Positions 47,101-55,703 are shown, numbered from the stretch's first letter. The stretch is 64,000 bases of DNA from Chryseobacterium cheonjiense (GCF_012927265.1 NZ_JABBGF010000001.1:1052502-1116501), one strand, 5' to 3'. The notes: generated by a model not told the origin, from the sequence alone. Program-made: numbers and translations.

Positions 47101-47890
47101 ATCACCATCAGGAACTACCTGGTACAATACGGGGTCTGGCTTTGCGAGTGACGGAGGAGACCGTCCTATAGATTATGAAGGCAATCCCATTTGGGAGTCA
47201 AACTATGGAGGTATTGCACAGAGCACAGGATTAGGATCGATGGGAGAAGGCGGTGGAGGAAGTCCCACTTTTGAGATAGGCATTTATGGAAAATTCGCAC
47301 AAGCCGCATTTGATCTTCTAAAAGAATCAATGAAAGGACAATTAAATTTAACCTTTAAAGATGGAATGGTTAGTGGCTCAGCAGTTGAGGGAGTTGAATT
47401 ATCCGAAGCAGCTACCACGTTATTGGAAGCAATTAAGAATCCGGATATTAAAGTTAGATTAGAAACGGTATTTGGATTTCGATATTATGATGCAAATCTA
47501 AAAACAGATGTATTTTCTCTTGGGGATGCATTTAAAGGAAGCTTTGTATATAATGGAAAAATAACAGCTACGAATATTGTTAGTCCAAAAATAACTGAAG
47601 AATTTGACAAGTTTTTAAACTCAGAAAAAGGTGTTAGTTTTTTACACGCAGCATTAGAAGCTTATATAGGTGCATTACATTTTCCTGGTAAGGACAGAAA
47701 TACGGCTTACGATTATTCTCATGCAGAAGCTGCCCGTATAGACTCAAGATATAAAGACCTACCGTCAAATTATATACAAGGAGGATCTGTCCAGAGAAAT
47801 ACGCAAGGAAGAGTTATTAGCGAAACTGTGTTTTTTAGAGATATAAATACAAATAAAATTATAATAGATTTCGGAACTATAAAATATTAA
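44144..47890 (+). CDS. Full-length RHS (DUF6443) polymorphic toxin, tip C0
   Basis: 1248 aa. Signal peptide (ends SVYHAQA), a DUF6443 start (YIYTKVYLSEDGSKKSETVQYFDGLGRPKQVIQ), many YD repeats, and the RHS core with [62 protein letters not shown] and [11 protein letters not shown] (ending near residue 975). Then comes a linker ([10 protein letters not shown]...[11 protein letters not shown]) and from about residue 1041 a 208-aa variable tip. The tip is unassigned (AALEAYIGALHFPGK; YDYSHAEAARIDSRYK); its immunity gene encodes a lipoprotein, which points to a periplasmic target. This is the only gene here that carries a complete core. Confidence 0.92.
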   Translation: MKKDISIYNLQSIKKYISLLALALASVYHAQALPTSTENYIYTKVYLSEDGSKKSETVQYFDGLGRPKQVIQVKATPQGQDLVTPIVYDNLGRQSQSVLPVPVPTANLGIQNISVASANSYYGVANAYSEQKFEASPIGRVLEAAAPGADWAMGTGHTQKMQYSVNKTTDKVKKYTITNTWQNTVTVSSLPAVSFYSEKVLTKTSGTDEDGQTTIEFKNERGQTVLVRKPLNSQTNADTYYVYNDYGHLIYVISPKADEQISLNNNTVTQKILDDLCYQYVYDNKHRMVEKKLPGKGKDYMVYNTADKLIMSQDANMRTSSSWAFTKYDKFGRVAYTGISITSLTRQSLQTNVNANANVYEIRKATTFTVSGMPVYYSNVAAPVNVGKILSVNYYDTTPSYNFNPSFPSSILGEPTLTETLTAEGLSTKNLPVMSLVKNIEDDNWTKSYIYYDKKRRAIGSYSINHLGGRTQTESKLDFAGVVQQNITRHKRLNTDTDKVITENFTYDSQNRLLTHTHQVDNNPVEYLSRNTYNELSQLTTKKVGGTVLGGGLQTVDYTYNIRGWITAMNDPANLGSDLFGYKINYNQVEGLETPDALDSSLKVKPRYNGNIAEVSWKTLTEENEPLKRYGYSYDPLNRLTAGFYQKAGNEAAKEYFEKLEYDINGNITRLKRSEGLAAGSTIAMMIDNLKYDYTGNRLTKVTEEQIGNNNGYPYLATPNTIQYDNGLAAGSGNMTSHLDKGISSIQYNYLNLPQKITQNAKITDYLYRADGVKLKKLFGDIETNYLDGFQYKSTKPSESSAGGGIGVEDPEEIAEIKLRMMPTSEGYYDFLSNAYIYNYTDHLGNVRLSYSDSNKDGAIQPRRYFYQQCSGPWDPFNPPICIDSYKPGEIVEVNNYYPFGLLHNYTRTTQNAYQYKYNGKELQETGMYDYGARFYMPEVGKWGVVDPLAEASRRFSPYVYGNNNPVRFIDPDGRLSQSAIQSMLTSPSGTTWYNTGSGFASDGGDRPIDYEGNPIWESNYGGIAQSTGLGSMGEGGGGSPTFEIGIYGKFAQAAFDLLKESMKGQLNLTFKDGMVSGSAVEGVELSEAATTLLEAIKNPDIKVRLETVFGFRYYDANLKTDVFSLGDAFKGSFVYNGKITATNIVSPKITEEFDKFLNSEKGVSFLHAALEAYIGALHFPGKDRNTAYDYSHAEAARIDSRYKDLPSNYIQGGSVQRNTQGRVISETVFFRDINTNKIIIDFGTIKY

Positions 47891-47893
47891 CAA

Positions 47894-48292
47894 ATGAAAT
47901 ATCAATATATAATCCTAATATTTTTATTATTTATAGGTTGTAATGTACAAAAGAATGACACATCACAAAATTCCAAAATTATTAAAGCTAAACTTTATAA
48001 AATTGATTTTAAAGATAGTATAATTATATACCGTATTAGAAACGAAAAGATGGACGGTGTTTTTGCAAAGGGGAGATATTGCGAGAACAAGGCAAAAAAA
48101 CAAAAATTGCTTCAGGAGAATAAAACATATACGTTTATTTTGGAACAAGAATCTGTTGATAATCATGTTTCTATCGTTCGTGATGTTGATTATTATATGG
48201 CAGGATATCTGATACGGAAGGCGGGTACACCAACAATCTATTATTGGAATTGCTTAAATGTCTGTGGTGAATACATCATAAAAGAAAATTAA
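47894..48292 (+). CDS. Lipoprotein immunity protein for the C0 tip
   Basis: 132 aa. Lipobox LFIGC at about residue 17, then a single small domain (IIKAKLYKIDFKDSIIIYRI; CENKAKKQKLLQENKTYTFIL; YYWNCLNVCGEYIIKEN). It begins 3 bases after the RHS stop, where polymorphic-toxin immunity genes sit. Not recognised by family; role inferred from position. Very AT-rich compared with the RHS core. Confidence 0.7.
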   Translation: MKYQYIILIFLLFIGCNVQKNDTSQNSKIIKAKLYKIDFKDSIIIYRIRNEKMDGVFAKGRYCENKAKKQKLLQENKTYTFILEQESVDNHVSIVRDVDYYMAGYLIRKAGTPTIYYWNCLNVCGEYIIKEN

Positions 48293-48309
48293 GATGACAA
48301 TATACCGTT

Positions 48310-48354
48310 CTCGCAGATTTGTAACCTCTGTTCTCGCGAATTTTAATCCATGAG
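48310..48354 (+). repeat. Boundary inverted-repeat element, two degenerate copies
   Basis: CTCGCAGATTTGTAACCTCTG (48310-48330) and a second copy starting CTCGCGAATTTTAATCC (48333-48354). Both match the element seen after other cassettes, whose arms are CTCGCGGATT and AATCCGTGAG. Confidence 0.55.
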
Positions 48355-48363
48355 CAATAATAA

Positions 48364-48392
48364 AAACCCCCAACGCTTTGCATCGGGGGTTT
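48364..48392 (+). terminator. Terminator after the main RHS operon
   Basis: AAACCCCC (48364-48371) / GGGGGTTT (48385-48392) followed by GTGTTT. It closes the four-gene unit 39627-48292, so cassettes C1-C9 downstream are probably not transcribed from its promoter. Confidence 0.75.
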
Positions 48393-48417
48393 GTGTTTAC
48401 AACACAGTAAAATTTAA

Positions 48418-48816
48418 TTTGATATTAAAAAAAATAAATATAATTATTTAAATTTACCTCAGAAAATCACCCAGAATGCCAAAGTAACGGATTATCTGTA
48501 CAGAGCGGACGGGGTAAAGCTAAAGAAGCTCTTTGGAGATATAGAAACCAATTATCTGGACGGGTTCCAGTATAAAAGCACCAAGCCTTCGGAATCATCC
48601 GCAGGAGGAGGAATTGGTGTTGAAGATCCCGAGGAAATTGCTGAGATAAAGTTAAGGATGATGCCCACTTCCGAAGGATATTATGACTTCCTTTCGAATG
48701 CATATATTTACAACTATACGGATCATTTAGGCAACGTAAGATTAAGCTACTCGGATTCAAACAAGGACGGGGCGATCCAGCCACCAGCAGTGCAGCGGGC
48801 CCTGGGATCCTTTTAA
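48418..48816 (+). pseudogene. Silent partial copy of the RHS core (C1, first part)
   Basis: Nearly identical to the main gene from about 46385 (YNYLNLPQKITQNAKVTDYLYRADGVKLKKLF...). The frame then runs out because 14 bases are missing (CAGCCA joined to CCAGCAG, where the main gene has AAGGAGGTATTTTTA in between), ending at stop 48814-48816. The match continues in another frame in the following entry. No start signal, so it is a recombination donor at best. Confidence 0.8.
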
Positions 48817-48886
48817 TCCGCCGATCTGTATTGATTCCTATAAGCCGGGCGAAATTGTAGAGGTTAATAACTACTATCCTTTCGGG

Positions 48887-49861
48887 TTGTTGCATAATTA
48901 TACGGGGACCACACAGAATGCGTACCAGTATAAGTACAACGGGAAGGAGCTGCAGGAAACAGGAATGTATGATTACGGCGCTAGATTTTACATGCCTGAA
49001 GTTGGAAGATGGGGCGTTGTAGATCCGTTAGCAGAGGCTTCAAGAAGATTTTCACCTTATGTTTATGGGAATAATAATCCTGTCAGGTTTATTGATCCGG
49101 ATGGAAGGTTATCGCAATCGACCATACAGTCCATGCTGGCATCACCATCAGGAACTACCTGGTACAATACGGGGTCTGGCTTTGCGAGTGACAGAGGAGA
49201 CCGTCCTATAGATTATGAAGGCAATCCCATTTGGGAGTCAAACTATGGAGGTATTGCACAGAGCACAGGATTAGGATCGATGGGAGAAGGTGGGGGAGGA
49301 AGCTCACCTAGCTCATGGATAAATAAAAATTCCGGCCCAGGCCCTTCAATTGATTTGCTTAGTTTGGTTCTAAGTCTATCAGGATTAAATCCTAATGCAC
49401 CTGCAAATATGATTAGTTTAGGTATAATAACATCATTATTTGTTCCTAAAGATGCTTGGATTGCCGTAGCAACTAAAGATACTATGGAAGAATGGTCTAA
49501 AGAATATATCAAATTTAATATTGATTCACGTGGCTTATTCATAGACAGCGGTCGCCCAACTGGAAAACCTTTTAAAGCGATAACAAACCCCAATACAGGA
49601 AAAATTTTACTTGCGCCGGGGCTTGTAGACGGAAAAAGAACGAATTATGGCCTTGGTGATACCGTTATACACGAAGTGGATCATTTTCTTAATTGGAAAA
49701 ACGGTTTGTTACAGGGAAATCATCCATTGATTGAAAATATGAATGAAATTTCTGCTTATAAAGCTGCTGGTAAATGGACCGGAGTGATAGACTCTGGTAT
49801 AAATAATTACTTATATGATATTAATAAATATATATTAAACATTAAAATGCTGATAAAATGA
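48887..49861 (+). CDS. Cassette C1: RHS core end + HExxH zincin toxin
   Basis: 324 codons from a TTG, with no proper start. It begins in the core (LHNYTGTTQNAYQYKYNGKEL...RFIDPDGR), has the same linker as C0 (LSQSTIQSML...GEGGGGS) and then a new tip: LLSLVLSLSGLNPNA... with the zinc motif HEVDH (VIHEVDHFLNWKNG) and a Glu downstream in NEISAYKAA. So the tip is a putative zinc metallopeptidase. It overlaps its immunity gene by 4 bases (ATGA). The immunity protein is exported, so the toxin probably works in the periplasm. Confidence 0.8.
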   Translation: MLHNYTGTTQNAYQYKYNGKELQETGMYDYGARFYMPEVGRWGVVDPLAEASRRFSPYVYGNNNPVRFIDPDGRLSQSTIQSMLASPSGTTWYNTGSGFASDRGDRPIDYEGNPIWESNYGGIAQSTGLGSMGEGGGGSSPSSWINKNSGPGPSIDLLSLVLSLSGLNPNAPANMISLGIITSLFVPKDAWIAVATKDTMEEWSKEYIKFNIDSRGLFIDSGRPTGKPFKAITNPNTGKILLAPGLVDGKRTNYGLGDTVIHEVDHFLNWKNGLLQGNHPLIENMNEISAYKAAGKWTGVIDSGINNYLYDINKYILNIKMLIK

Positions 49862-50382
49862 GAAGAATAATAATATTAATAATAACAAGTATTAATTGTA
49901 TTTTTTGTTCATCACAAACAAAAATTAATAAAAGTAAAGAAATAGACATATTAATAAAAATGCCTATACATCTTAATTCGCAAGAACCAGTAAAATTTAC
50001 TATACAGAATAAAAGTAATAATAGTTATATTATTGATCCTTATGGTTTTGCTGGAGAGTCTTATTGGTTATTTGAGAATAAAAGACTTAATTCACTTGGT
50101 CTGGAAAAGGGTTATTATTCCCGTGAAAATGTAGATTGCCAGAATGATATAATAATTATCAAACCCAAAGAAAGAATTCAAACAACAATTAATTTAAATT
50201 ATTCTGAAATACATAGATATGACTTTTCTAAAAGTGGGCACTATATTTGGAAAGTTGAGTCTAAACATGATAGAGAAAATGCAATGCCTGCAAGCTGTAG
50301 ACAATATATCAATGAGCTGGAAATAAAAGGATATCATTTCTTAAACGATAGTATCGTAGCAAACATTCCTTTTGTTAAATAA
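49858..50382 (+). CDS. Exported immunity protein of cassette C1
   Basis: 174 aa with a signal peptide (MRRIIILIITSINCIFCSSQ). A beta-rich domain follows (PVKFTIQNKSNNSYIIDPYGFAGESYWLFENKR; SKSGHYIWKVESKHD). Its paralogue at 55704-56228 has almost the same first 30 and last 20 residues but a different middle, as expected if the middle determines specificity. Role inferred from position. Confidence 0.7.
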   Translation: MRRIIILIITSINCIFCSSQTKINKSKEIDILIKMPIHLNSQEPVKFTIQNKSNNSYIIDPYGFAGESYWLFENKRLNSLGLEKGYYSRENVDCQNDIIIIKPKERIQTTINLNYSEIHRYDFSKSGHYIWKVESKHDRENAMPASCRQYINELEIKGYHFLNDSIVANIPFVK

Positions 50383-50390
50383 ATAACCTT

Positions 50391-50491
<101 letters not shown>

Positions 50492-50530
50492 ACGTTTAAT
50501 CTATTCCAGAATGCCAAAGTAACGGATTAT

Positions 50531-52030
50531 GTGTACAGAGCGGACGGGGTAAAGCTAAAGAAGCTCTTTGGAGATATAGAAACCAATTACCTGGACGGGT
50601 TCCAGTATAAAAGCACCAAGCCTTCGGAAACATCAGCGGGAGGAGGGCTTGTTGTTGAAGACCCTGATGAGATTGCTGAAATAAAGTTAAGGATGATGCC
50701 GACTTCCGAAGGATATTATGATTTCCTTTCGAATGAGTATATTTACAACTATACGGATCATTTAGGCAACGTAAGATTAAGCTACTCAGATTCAAACAAG
50801 GACGGGGCGATTCAGCCAAGGAGGTATTTTTACCAGCAGTGCAGCGGACCCTGGGATCCTTTTAATCCGCCGATCTGTATCGATTCCTATAAGCCGGGTG
50901 AAATTGTAGAAGTCAATAATTACTATCCCTTCGGGTTATTGCATAATTATACGGGGACCACACAGAATGCATACCAGTATAAATACAACGGCAAGGAGCT
51001 TCAGGAAACAGGGATGTATGATTACGGCGCAAGATTTTATATGCCTGAAATTGGGAGATGGGGCGTTGTAGATCCGTTAGCAGAGGCTTCAAGAAGATTT
51101 TCACCCTATGTTTATGGAAATAATAATCCTGTCAGGTTTATTGATCCGGATGGAAGAATTACGGTGGATAATCTCAGCGGGCAGTATAGCCTGGGAAGCG
51201 CTGTAGCTGGCTTTATTAACAGAAATGGTTTAGACGAAAATAACTTGCCATTAATGTACACCGATGATAGTGGGATAATGACTGTTAACACGGCTTTGGG
51301 TAATGATGGTCAAGACGGTGGCGGTGGAAAACCAAGTATAGAAGAATTATTAGCAATGCTTGAGCCACAATCAGAGTATTTTAAAGGGATTGATTTTTCG
51401 CAGTTTACAGATGATGACCCACCGGGTAATTCTTTAAGTAGATTTAGAGAGAAATCAGCAAATTGGGTACAGGATAATATTAGGGAGCCTTTATCTTGGT
51501 TTGATAATAACACTCGAAATATTTTCACTCTTGATGCAGCTGGACAAGCCAGAATGGATGACATGAGAGGTCAGATGTCGGGATATATGAGTCGTACCGT
51601 TGGAGGAGGAATTAGATGGGGAGCGGAACATGGACTCATAGGTTCAGGATTAAGTACTGGGAATATTGGAGCTTTTAGACAATTAAATCCTAATCGAGTT
51701 CCTTTTAAGGCATTTTCAGAAATGACAGAGGTTGATGTAAAAAGTTTTCAACATGCCATATCTAGACATGGAAAAGATTTTGGTTTAAATTGGAGTAGAA
51801 AAAATATTTCTACATTAGTTGATAGTTTTAATACAGCGGCATCTGAAATCAGAAGAAAAGGTGGTTTTACGGGATACCAACGTATTCAATATGGAGTAAG
51901 AGGTTCTGGGAAATCCGGAAGTTTTATTGAAGCAAGAACATTTGAAATGGTTAAAGACGGACAAGTGTATTACTATTACGAAACAAAAGGAGGAAGATTT
52001 ATTAGTGCAGGATTAAAAGCAACACAATAA
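50531..52030 (+). CDS. Cassette C2: RHS core end + unassigned (RNase-like?) toxin
   Basis: 499 codons from a GTG; the longest intact partial core (VYRADGVKLKKLFGDIETNYLDGFQYKS to [11 protein letters not shown]). It then has a second linker type ([24 protein letters not shown]...[10 protein letters not shown]) and a tip of about 240 aa. The end of the tip, FQHAISRHGKDFGLNW...FTGYQRIQYGVRGSGKSG...YYYETKGGRFISAG, with paired His/Arg and a final Gly-rich strand, resembles small RNase toxins of the BECR kind, but this is tentative. The immunity protein next door has no signal, which fits a cytosolic target. Confidence 0.75.
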   Translation: MYRADGVKLKKLFGDIETNYLDGFQYKSTKPSETSAGGGLVVEDPDEIAEIKLRMMPTSEGYYDFLSNEYIYNYTDHLGNVRLSYSDSNKDGAIQPRRYFYQQCSGPWDPFNPPICIDSYKPGEIVEVNNYYPFGLLHNYTGTTQNAYQYKYNGKELQETGMYDYGARFYMPEIGRWGVVDPLAEASRRFSPYVYGNNNPVRFIDPDGRITVDNLSGQYSLGSAVAGFINRNGLDENNLPLMYTDDSGIMTVNTALGNDGQDGGGGKPSIEELLAMLEPQSEYFKGIDFSQFTDDDPPGNSLSRFREKSANWVQDNIREPLSWFDNNTRNIFTLDAAGQARMDDMRGQMSGYMSRTVGGGIRWGAEHGLIGSGLSTGNIGAFRQLNPNRVPFKAFSEMTEVDVKSFQHAISRHGKDFGLNWSRKNISTLVDSFNTAASEIRRKGGFTGYQRIQYGVRGSGKSGSFIEARTFEMVKDGQVYYYYETKGGRFISAGLKATQ

Positions 52031-52032
52031 TT

Positions 52033-52419
52033 ATGGAATTAGTTGATTTATATATATATATTGATAAAATTAATGGTAAAATCGTCTCTGACTTTATTAA
52101 AAATTGTTTAGAGGGTTTAAAGCCTGAATATAACATTTTTGAATATCCTCCATATTTTGGAGAAATTGAATATGAAACAGACGATTATAAAGAAATGCTC
52201 TCTTTTATTTTAGAAAAAGAAGGTAGGGAGTATAGATTTTATTTTGAAAATGAGCATGACCTTAAAAGACCAAAGGGAATGATTTTCATTAATAAAGATC
52301 ATTCTGCATATTTAGGAATAGGTGTAAAGCCAAGCGAAGAAAAAAAATTTGTGAAGCAATTTATAGAAAAGTATAAAGTTTTGCCTACTGCTTATTATAA
52401 TGGAGCAATCCCATATTAA
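52033..52419 (+). CDS. Cytosolic immunity protein of cassette C2
   Basis: 128 aa, acidic, no signal peptide: MELVDLYIYIDKINGKIVSD, YPPYFGEIEYETDDYKEMLSF, GMIFINKDHSAYLGIGVKP. It starts 2 bases after the toxin stop. Family not recognised; role from position. Confidence 0.65.
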   Translation: MELVDLYIYIDKINGKIVSDFIKNCLEGLKPEYNIFEYPPYFGEIEYETDDYKEMLSFILEKEGREYRFYFENEHDLKRPKGMIFINKDHSAYLGIGVKPSEEKKFVKQFIEKYKVLPTAYYNGAIPY

Positions 52420-52577
52420 ATTGTGTCACGGAACCGATTCTCTGATCATAAGTCCAGAATAATAATAGACCACATCAAAGTTAGGTATTAATATTTATAG
52501 TGTATCAGCATTTTTAGCAAAAAAATCTTTATTTTTTTTGGTAAGCATTTTTTCACGAGCCTGAAAACGGAGAAGGC

Positions 52578-53264
52578 GTGGGAGGCCCCAATCCGAAAAA
52601 TAGCCCAGGTACTGGATTTGTGGGATTCCTTTCAAACTTTTTTGGTAAACTTTTTGGAACAGCTAAAAGAGATGCACAATTTTCTACAGTCTTACCGGGG
52701 GCAGCTATTTCTAGAGTAAATACTGTAGAAGTTGGAGAGGTGATTTTTGAAGGTTTTGATACTGCTATAAAGTGGGAAGAAGCTATTGCAGTAGCAGGAA
52801 CTATTGCAAGGTTAGGGCAATGGGGAATACCCCTAATGCTAAACGGAGACAGCTCTCATGCTCGTGGTTATGATATACCTCTTACAGGAGCAACTGATAT
52901 GCCGGGTGATGAACCTGAACAAATAGTCACCTTGTACAGAGGGGTTCACGGAAAGCATCCTGACTTAGCAAATGCTTATATGGGAATGGCTATACCTTGG
53001 GGAGGGTCTGCTACTGCATTACAACATAATAGAGGGGATAATAATAGTATGTTTACTTCTTGGAGTACGAGTATTAATGTCGCTAATTATTCAGCTTCGA
53101 GAAGAGGGCCTGGAGGAATAATATTAAAACAATCTTTTCCTGTATCAAGACTTTCTTTTTTTGATCGTCATAATGAAGGAGAAGTTCAGGTTTTTGGCCC
53201 TGTATATGGAGCACAAAAAATTATACCCTGGAATGCAGGGACATGGACACCGTATATAAAATAG
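52578..53264 (+). CDS. Cassette C3: ADP-ribosyltransferase toxin tip
   Basis: About 228 aa; the coding frame opens shortly before (HEPENGEGVGGPNP from about 52554), a linker remnant without any RHS core. The tip has the three elements of R-S-E ADP-ribosyltransferases in order: Arg in VTLYRGVHG (around residue 122), Ser-Thr-Ser in MFTSWSTSINVANYS (around residue 155-170) and E-x-E in EGEVQVFGPV (around residue 207). It would use NAD+ to modify a target in the recipient cytosol. No start codon context; silent unless joined to the main gene. Confidence 0.8.
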   Translation: MGGPNPKNSPGTGFVGFLSNFFGKLFGTAKRDAQFSTVLPGAAISRVNTVEVGEVIFEGFDTAIKWEEAIAVAGTIARLGQWGIPLMLNGDSSHARGYDIPLTGATDMPGDEPEQIVTLYRGVHGKHPDLANAYMGMAIPWGGSATALQHNRGDNNSMFTSWSTSINVANYSASRRGPGGIILKQSFPVSRLSFFDRHNEGEVQVFGPVYGAQKIIPWNAGTWTPYIK

Positions 53265-53289
53265 TTTTAATAATATAAATAACTTAGTT

Positions 53290-53625
53290 ATGAATGATAA
53301 GATAATAAATGATCTATATGAAATAAGAGATCATTTAAATCAAGTTGAAAACTATATTAATAGAATTAGAACTATTAAAAATATTTTTACAACAACATTT
53401 ATTCAAACAAGACAGCATTTGTATGATATATATAACGATCGTCTAGATCTTAGTATCCAAACAAAAAATTATTTTGATGGACATAGAGAGGTTGTAAAGA
53501 AAATGAAAAAATCAGATTTGAAAAATATAAGATTATCAGTAATTGATGGCGAAAGAAAAAGTTGTTCTATTTTTAGTAGTGAAGATTACAATATCATTTT
53601 GGGAATTATTTTTTATGATAACTAA
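53290..53625 (+). CDS. Immunity protein of cassette C3
   Basis: 111 aa, no signal. A helical start (INDLYEIRDHLNQVENYINRIRTIKNIF) and a beta end (IRLSVIDGERKSCSIFSSEDYNIIL). It lies 25 bases after the toxin. Not recognised; role from position. Confidence 0.6.
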   Translation: MNDKIINDLYEIRDHLNQVENYINRIRTIKNIFTTTFIQTRQHLYDIYNDRLDLSIQTKNYFDGHREVVKKMKKSDLKNIRLSVIDGERKSCSIFSSEDYNIILGIIFYDN

Positions 53626-53655
53626 CTTTTTATCAACATAGTACATATTTCATGT

Positions 53656-53678
53656 ACCGCGGATTTATAATCCGTGAG
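53656..53678 (+). repeat. Boundary inverted-repeat element
   Basis: Arms ACCGCGGATT / AATCCGTGAG around TAT. One of the best-kept copies. Confidence 0.65.
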
Positions 53679-53682
53679 ATAT

Positions 53683-53708
53683 AAGAGGCTGTTGAAAGAC
53701 AGTCTCTT
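53683..53708 (+). terminator. Terminator after C3
   Basis: AAGAGGCTGT (53683-53692) / ACAGTCTCTT (53699-53708), followed by TATTT. Confidence 0.7.
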
Positions 53709-53800
53709 TATTTACTTAAAAGCAATTTGATTTTAAAAATTATATTTACAACAATGTTGATCAATATAACTACAACGGCAAAGAGCTTCAGGAGAGGGGA

Positions 53801-54754
53801 ATGGATGATTACGGCGCTAGGTTCTATATGCCGGATGTTGGAAGATGGGGCGTTGTGGATCAGTTGGCGGAAGCATCCAGAAGGTTTACCCCTTACCATT
53901 ACGGGAATAATAATCCGTTGAGGTTTATTGATCCGGATGGAAGAATTACGGTGGATAACCTCAGCGGGCAGTATAGTCTGGGAAGTTCTGTGGCAAGCTT
54001 TCTGCAAAGATCAGGAGTAGATGAAGAATATTTGCCTAAATTCTATTCTGATGACAGTGGGGTGATGATCGTTAATACGGCTTTGGGTAATGATGGCCAA
54101 GGGGGCGGAGCAACTATTGGACAAATTATGGACAGTCTAGGGTTTGAAGCAAGTGGGAGCATTGACTATTTTGCGGCATCTATCGGGGTGTTAAATTTAA
54201 AACAACAGTTGGTTGATGCTGGCTGGGATAATCCGGAAAGAAAGACAGCTGAATTTAATGATTGGACAAAACTAGTTGATAAAGTTCCAATGCTTAGTAA
54301 TTTATATGCAATAAGCAAAAATCCTACATTTAACGAAGTTAAGAATTGTCCGTCTTGCCCACAAGGAGAAGAAAAAGGATCATTAATAGATATAAATATG
54401 CTTAAAATAAGTAATATATTGACATATGGTTATACAATAGGTCATGAAGTGGTTCATGCTTTTGTACAATTGAATAGTTCTTCTTTTATGGAGGCTATGG
54501 GACGAAGATCTTCAATTTCATCACGCGGCCTTCAATTCTATAAAGAATATGCATCTTATTCATGGGAAATTAGTGTTGGAAATTTAAATATCAAAGATGT
54601 ATGGCAATATTCCGTAGATAATTATGGGCCAAAAGCCAAGAGGCCACAGTATTTTGATAGTGAAATACAATTTATACAAGAAAGAAAAACTAATCTCAAT
54701 TCAGTATTTAATAAACTTTATTATGAAGCAATTCGAAAACTACATTCTAAATAA
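53801..54754 (+). CDS. Cassette C4: short RHS core + HExxH zincin toxin
   Basis: 317 aa from ATG 53801, but core similarity starts earlier in frame (about 53760, [13 protein letters not shown]). After DPDGR it has the linker type of C2 ([24 protein letters not shown]...[13 protein letters not shown]), then a tip with the zinc motif HEVVH ([15 protein letters not shown], around residue 215) and a downstream Glu in [13 protein letters not shown]. Putative metallopeptidase toxin. It overlaps its immunity gene by 32 bases. The core here is less similar to the main gene than C1 and C2 ([24 protein letters not shown]). Confidence 0.8.
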   Translation: MDDYGARFYMPDVGRWGVVDQLAEASRRFTPYHYGNNNPLRFIDPDGRITVDNLSGQYSLGSSVASFLQRSGVDEEYLPKFYSDDSGVMIVNTALGNDGQGGGATIGQIMDSLGFEASGSIDYFAASIGVLNLKQQLVDAGWDNPERKTAEFNDWTKLVDKVPMLSNLYAISKNPTFNEVKNCPSCPQGEEKGSLIDINMLKISNILTYGYTIGHEVVHAFVQLNSSSFMEAMGRRSSISSRGLQFYKEYASYSWEISVGNLNIKDVWQYSVDNYGPKAKRPQYFDSEIQFIQERKTNLNSVFNKLYYEAIRKLHSK

Positions 54755-55457
54755 AACCTTTGTATTACTTTTTTTATTATTAATATCATTATTTAAATCT
54801 CAATTAAGTATCAATTACACGATTGAAAAAATTCCGAACAGTAGAAGACATATTTTAAATATTAATATAGAGAATAATTCAAACATCAATTATGCAATAC
54901 CTATAGATACAACAGGATTTCGAGTTTACTATCCTGATGAACCATCATCTAACTTTTATTACGAATTTGCTGATAAGGGTCTTGGCGTAATGTTATTATT
55001 CAAAGAACAAAATAAATATATTATCGGTGAATCTAGATCACATGATTTTAGACAATCGGATCTAAATATGCGAGAGGATATTAAAAAACAAAAGATTACT
55101 GGAGAAGAAAAACTTAAAATCTGGCAAGAAAAGTATAAAATTAAAAATAAATTATTGGCTAAAAAGAACATGTATCTATTTAATAATATAATTTTTTTAC
55201 AGCCAGGAGAAAGACTTTCGTTTCAAAAGACATTTGATTTTTTAGATTTTAATAATACCGATTATTATTATAACTTATACTTTCTTCAGCCAGAAATTCA
55301 ATATATTTTGAGATTAAAATATTCTATTAATAAAAAAATTTATTTAAATCTCACTACTGAACAGAAGGTTAAATTAAAAGGTTATAAATTATTTTGTGGA
55401 GATTTGCTAAGTAATGAAAGTCTATTTGAATTTTCAAAAAGTGATCTAAAAAATTAG
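54723..55457 (+). CDS. Exported immunity protein of cassette C4
   Basis: 244 aa from ATG 54723 (an earlier start in frame lies deep inside the toxin and is not credible). A hydrophobic signal ([16 protein letters not shown]), then [33 protein letters not shown] and a long Lys/Asn-rich beta domain. A protein with an NNSN...[12 protein letters not shown] strand also appears in the C1/C5 immunity group, so they may be distant relatives. Confidence 0.65.
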   Translation: MKQFENYILNKTFVLLFLLLISLFKSQLSINYTIEKIPNSRRHILNINIENNSNINYAIPIDTTGFRVYYPDEPSSNFYYEFADKGLGVMLLFKEQNKYIIGESRSHDFRQSDLNMREDIKKQKITGEEKLKIWQEKYKIKNKLLAKKNMYLFNNIIFLQPGERLSFQKTFDFLDFNNTDYYYNLYFLQPEIQYILRLKYSINKKIYLNLTTEQKVKLKGYKLFCGDLLSNESLFEFSKSDLKN

Positions 55458-55468
55458 ATAGATTCAAT

Positions 55469-55488
55469 TTCGCAGATTATCAACCGCC
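55469..55488 (+). repeat. Boundary element, degenerate
   Basis: TTCGCAGATTATCAACCG: only part of the CTCGCGGATT..AATCCG pattern is left. Confidence 0.3.
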
Positions 55489-55517
55489 CTGAAAATTTGT
55501 ACTCCATATATAATAAT

Positions 55518-55549
55518 AAAAAGAGGTTGTTTGATGACAACCTCTTTTT
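55518..55549 (+). terminator. Terminator after C4
   Basis: AAAAAGAGGTTGT (55518-55530) / ACAACCTCTTTTT (55537-55549). Confidence 0.75.
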
Positions 55550-55571
55550 ATTATTATGATCTACTGAAGGA

Positions 55572-55700
55572 AATTGATTGAAAATATGAAAGAGATTTCA
55601 GCTTATAAGGCAACTGCAGCATGGACTGGGATATTAGGTTCTGGTATAAATGATTACTTATATGAAATTAATGAATATATTTTAAATCTTAAATGTTGAT
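55572..55700 (+). pseudogene. Cassette C5: last 40 residues of a C1-type zincin toxin
   Basis: KEISAYKATAAWTGILGSGINDYLYEINEYILNLKC, stop 55698-55700. It corresponds to the very end of the C1 toxin (NEISAYKAAGKWTGVIDSGINNYLYDINKYILNIK). The HExxH helix and everything before it are missing, so only the immunity gene that follows is of use. Confidence 0.85.
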
Positions 55701-55703
55701 AAA

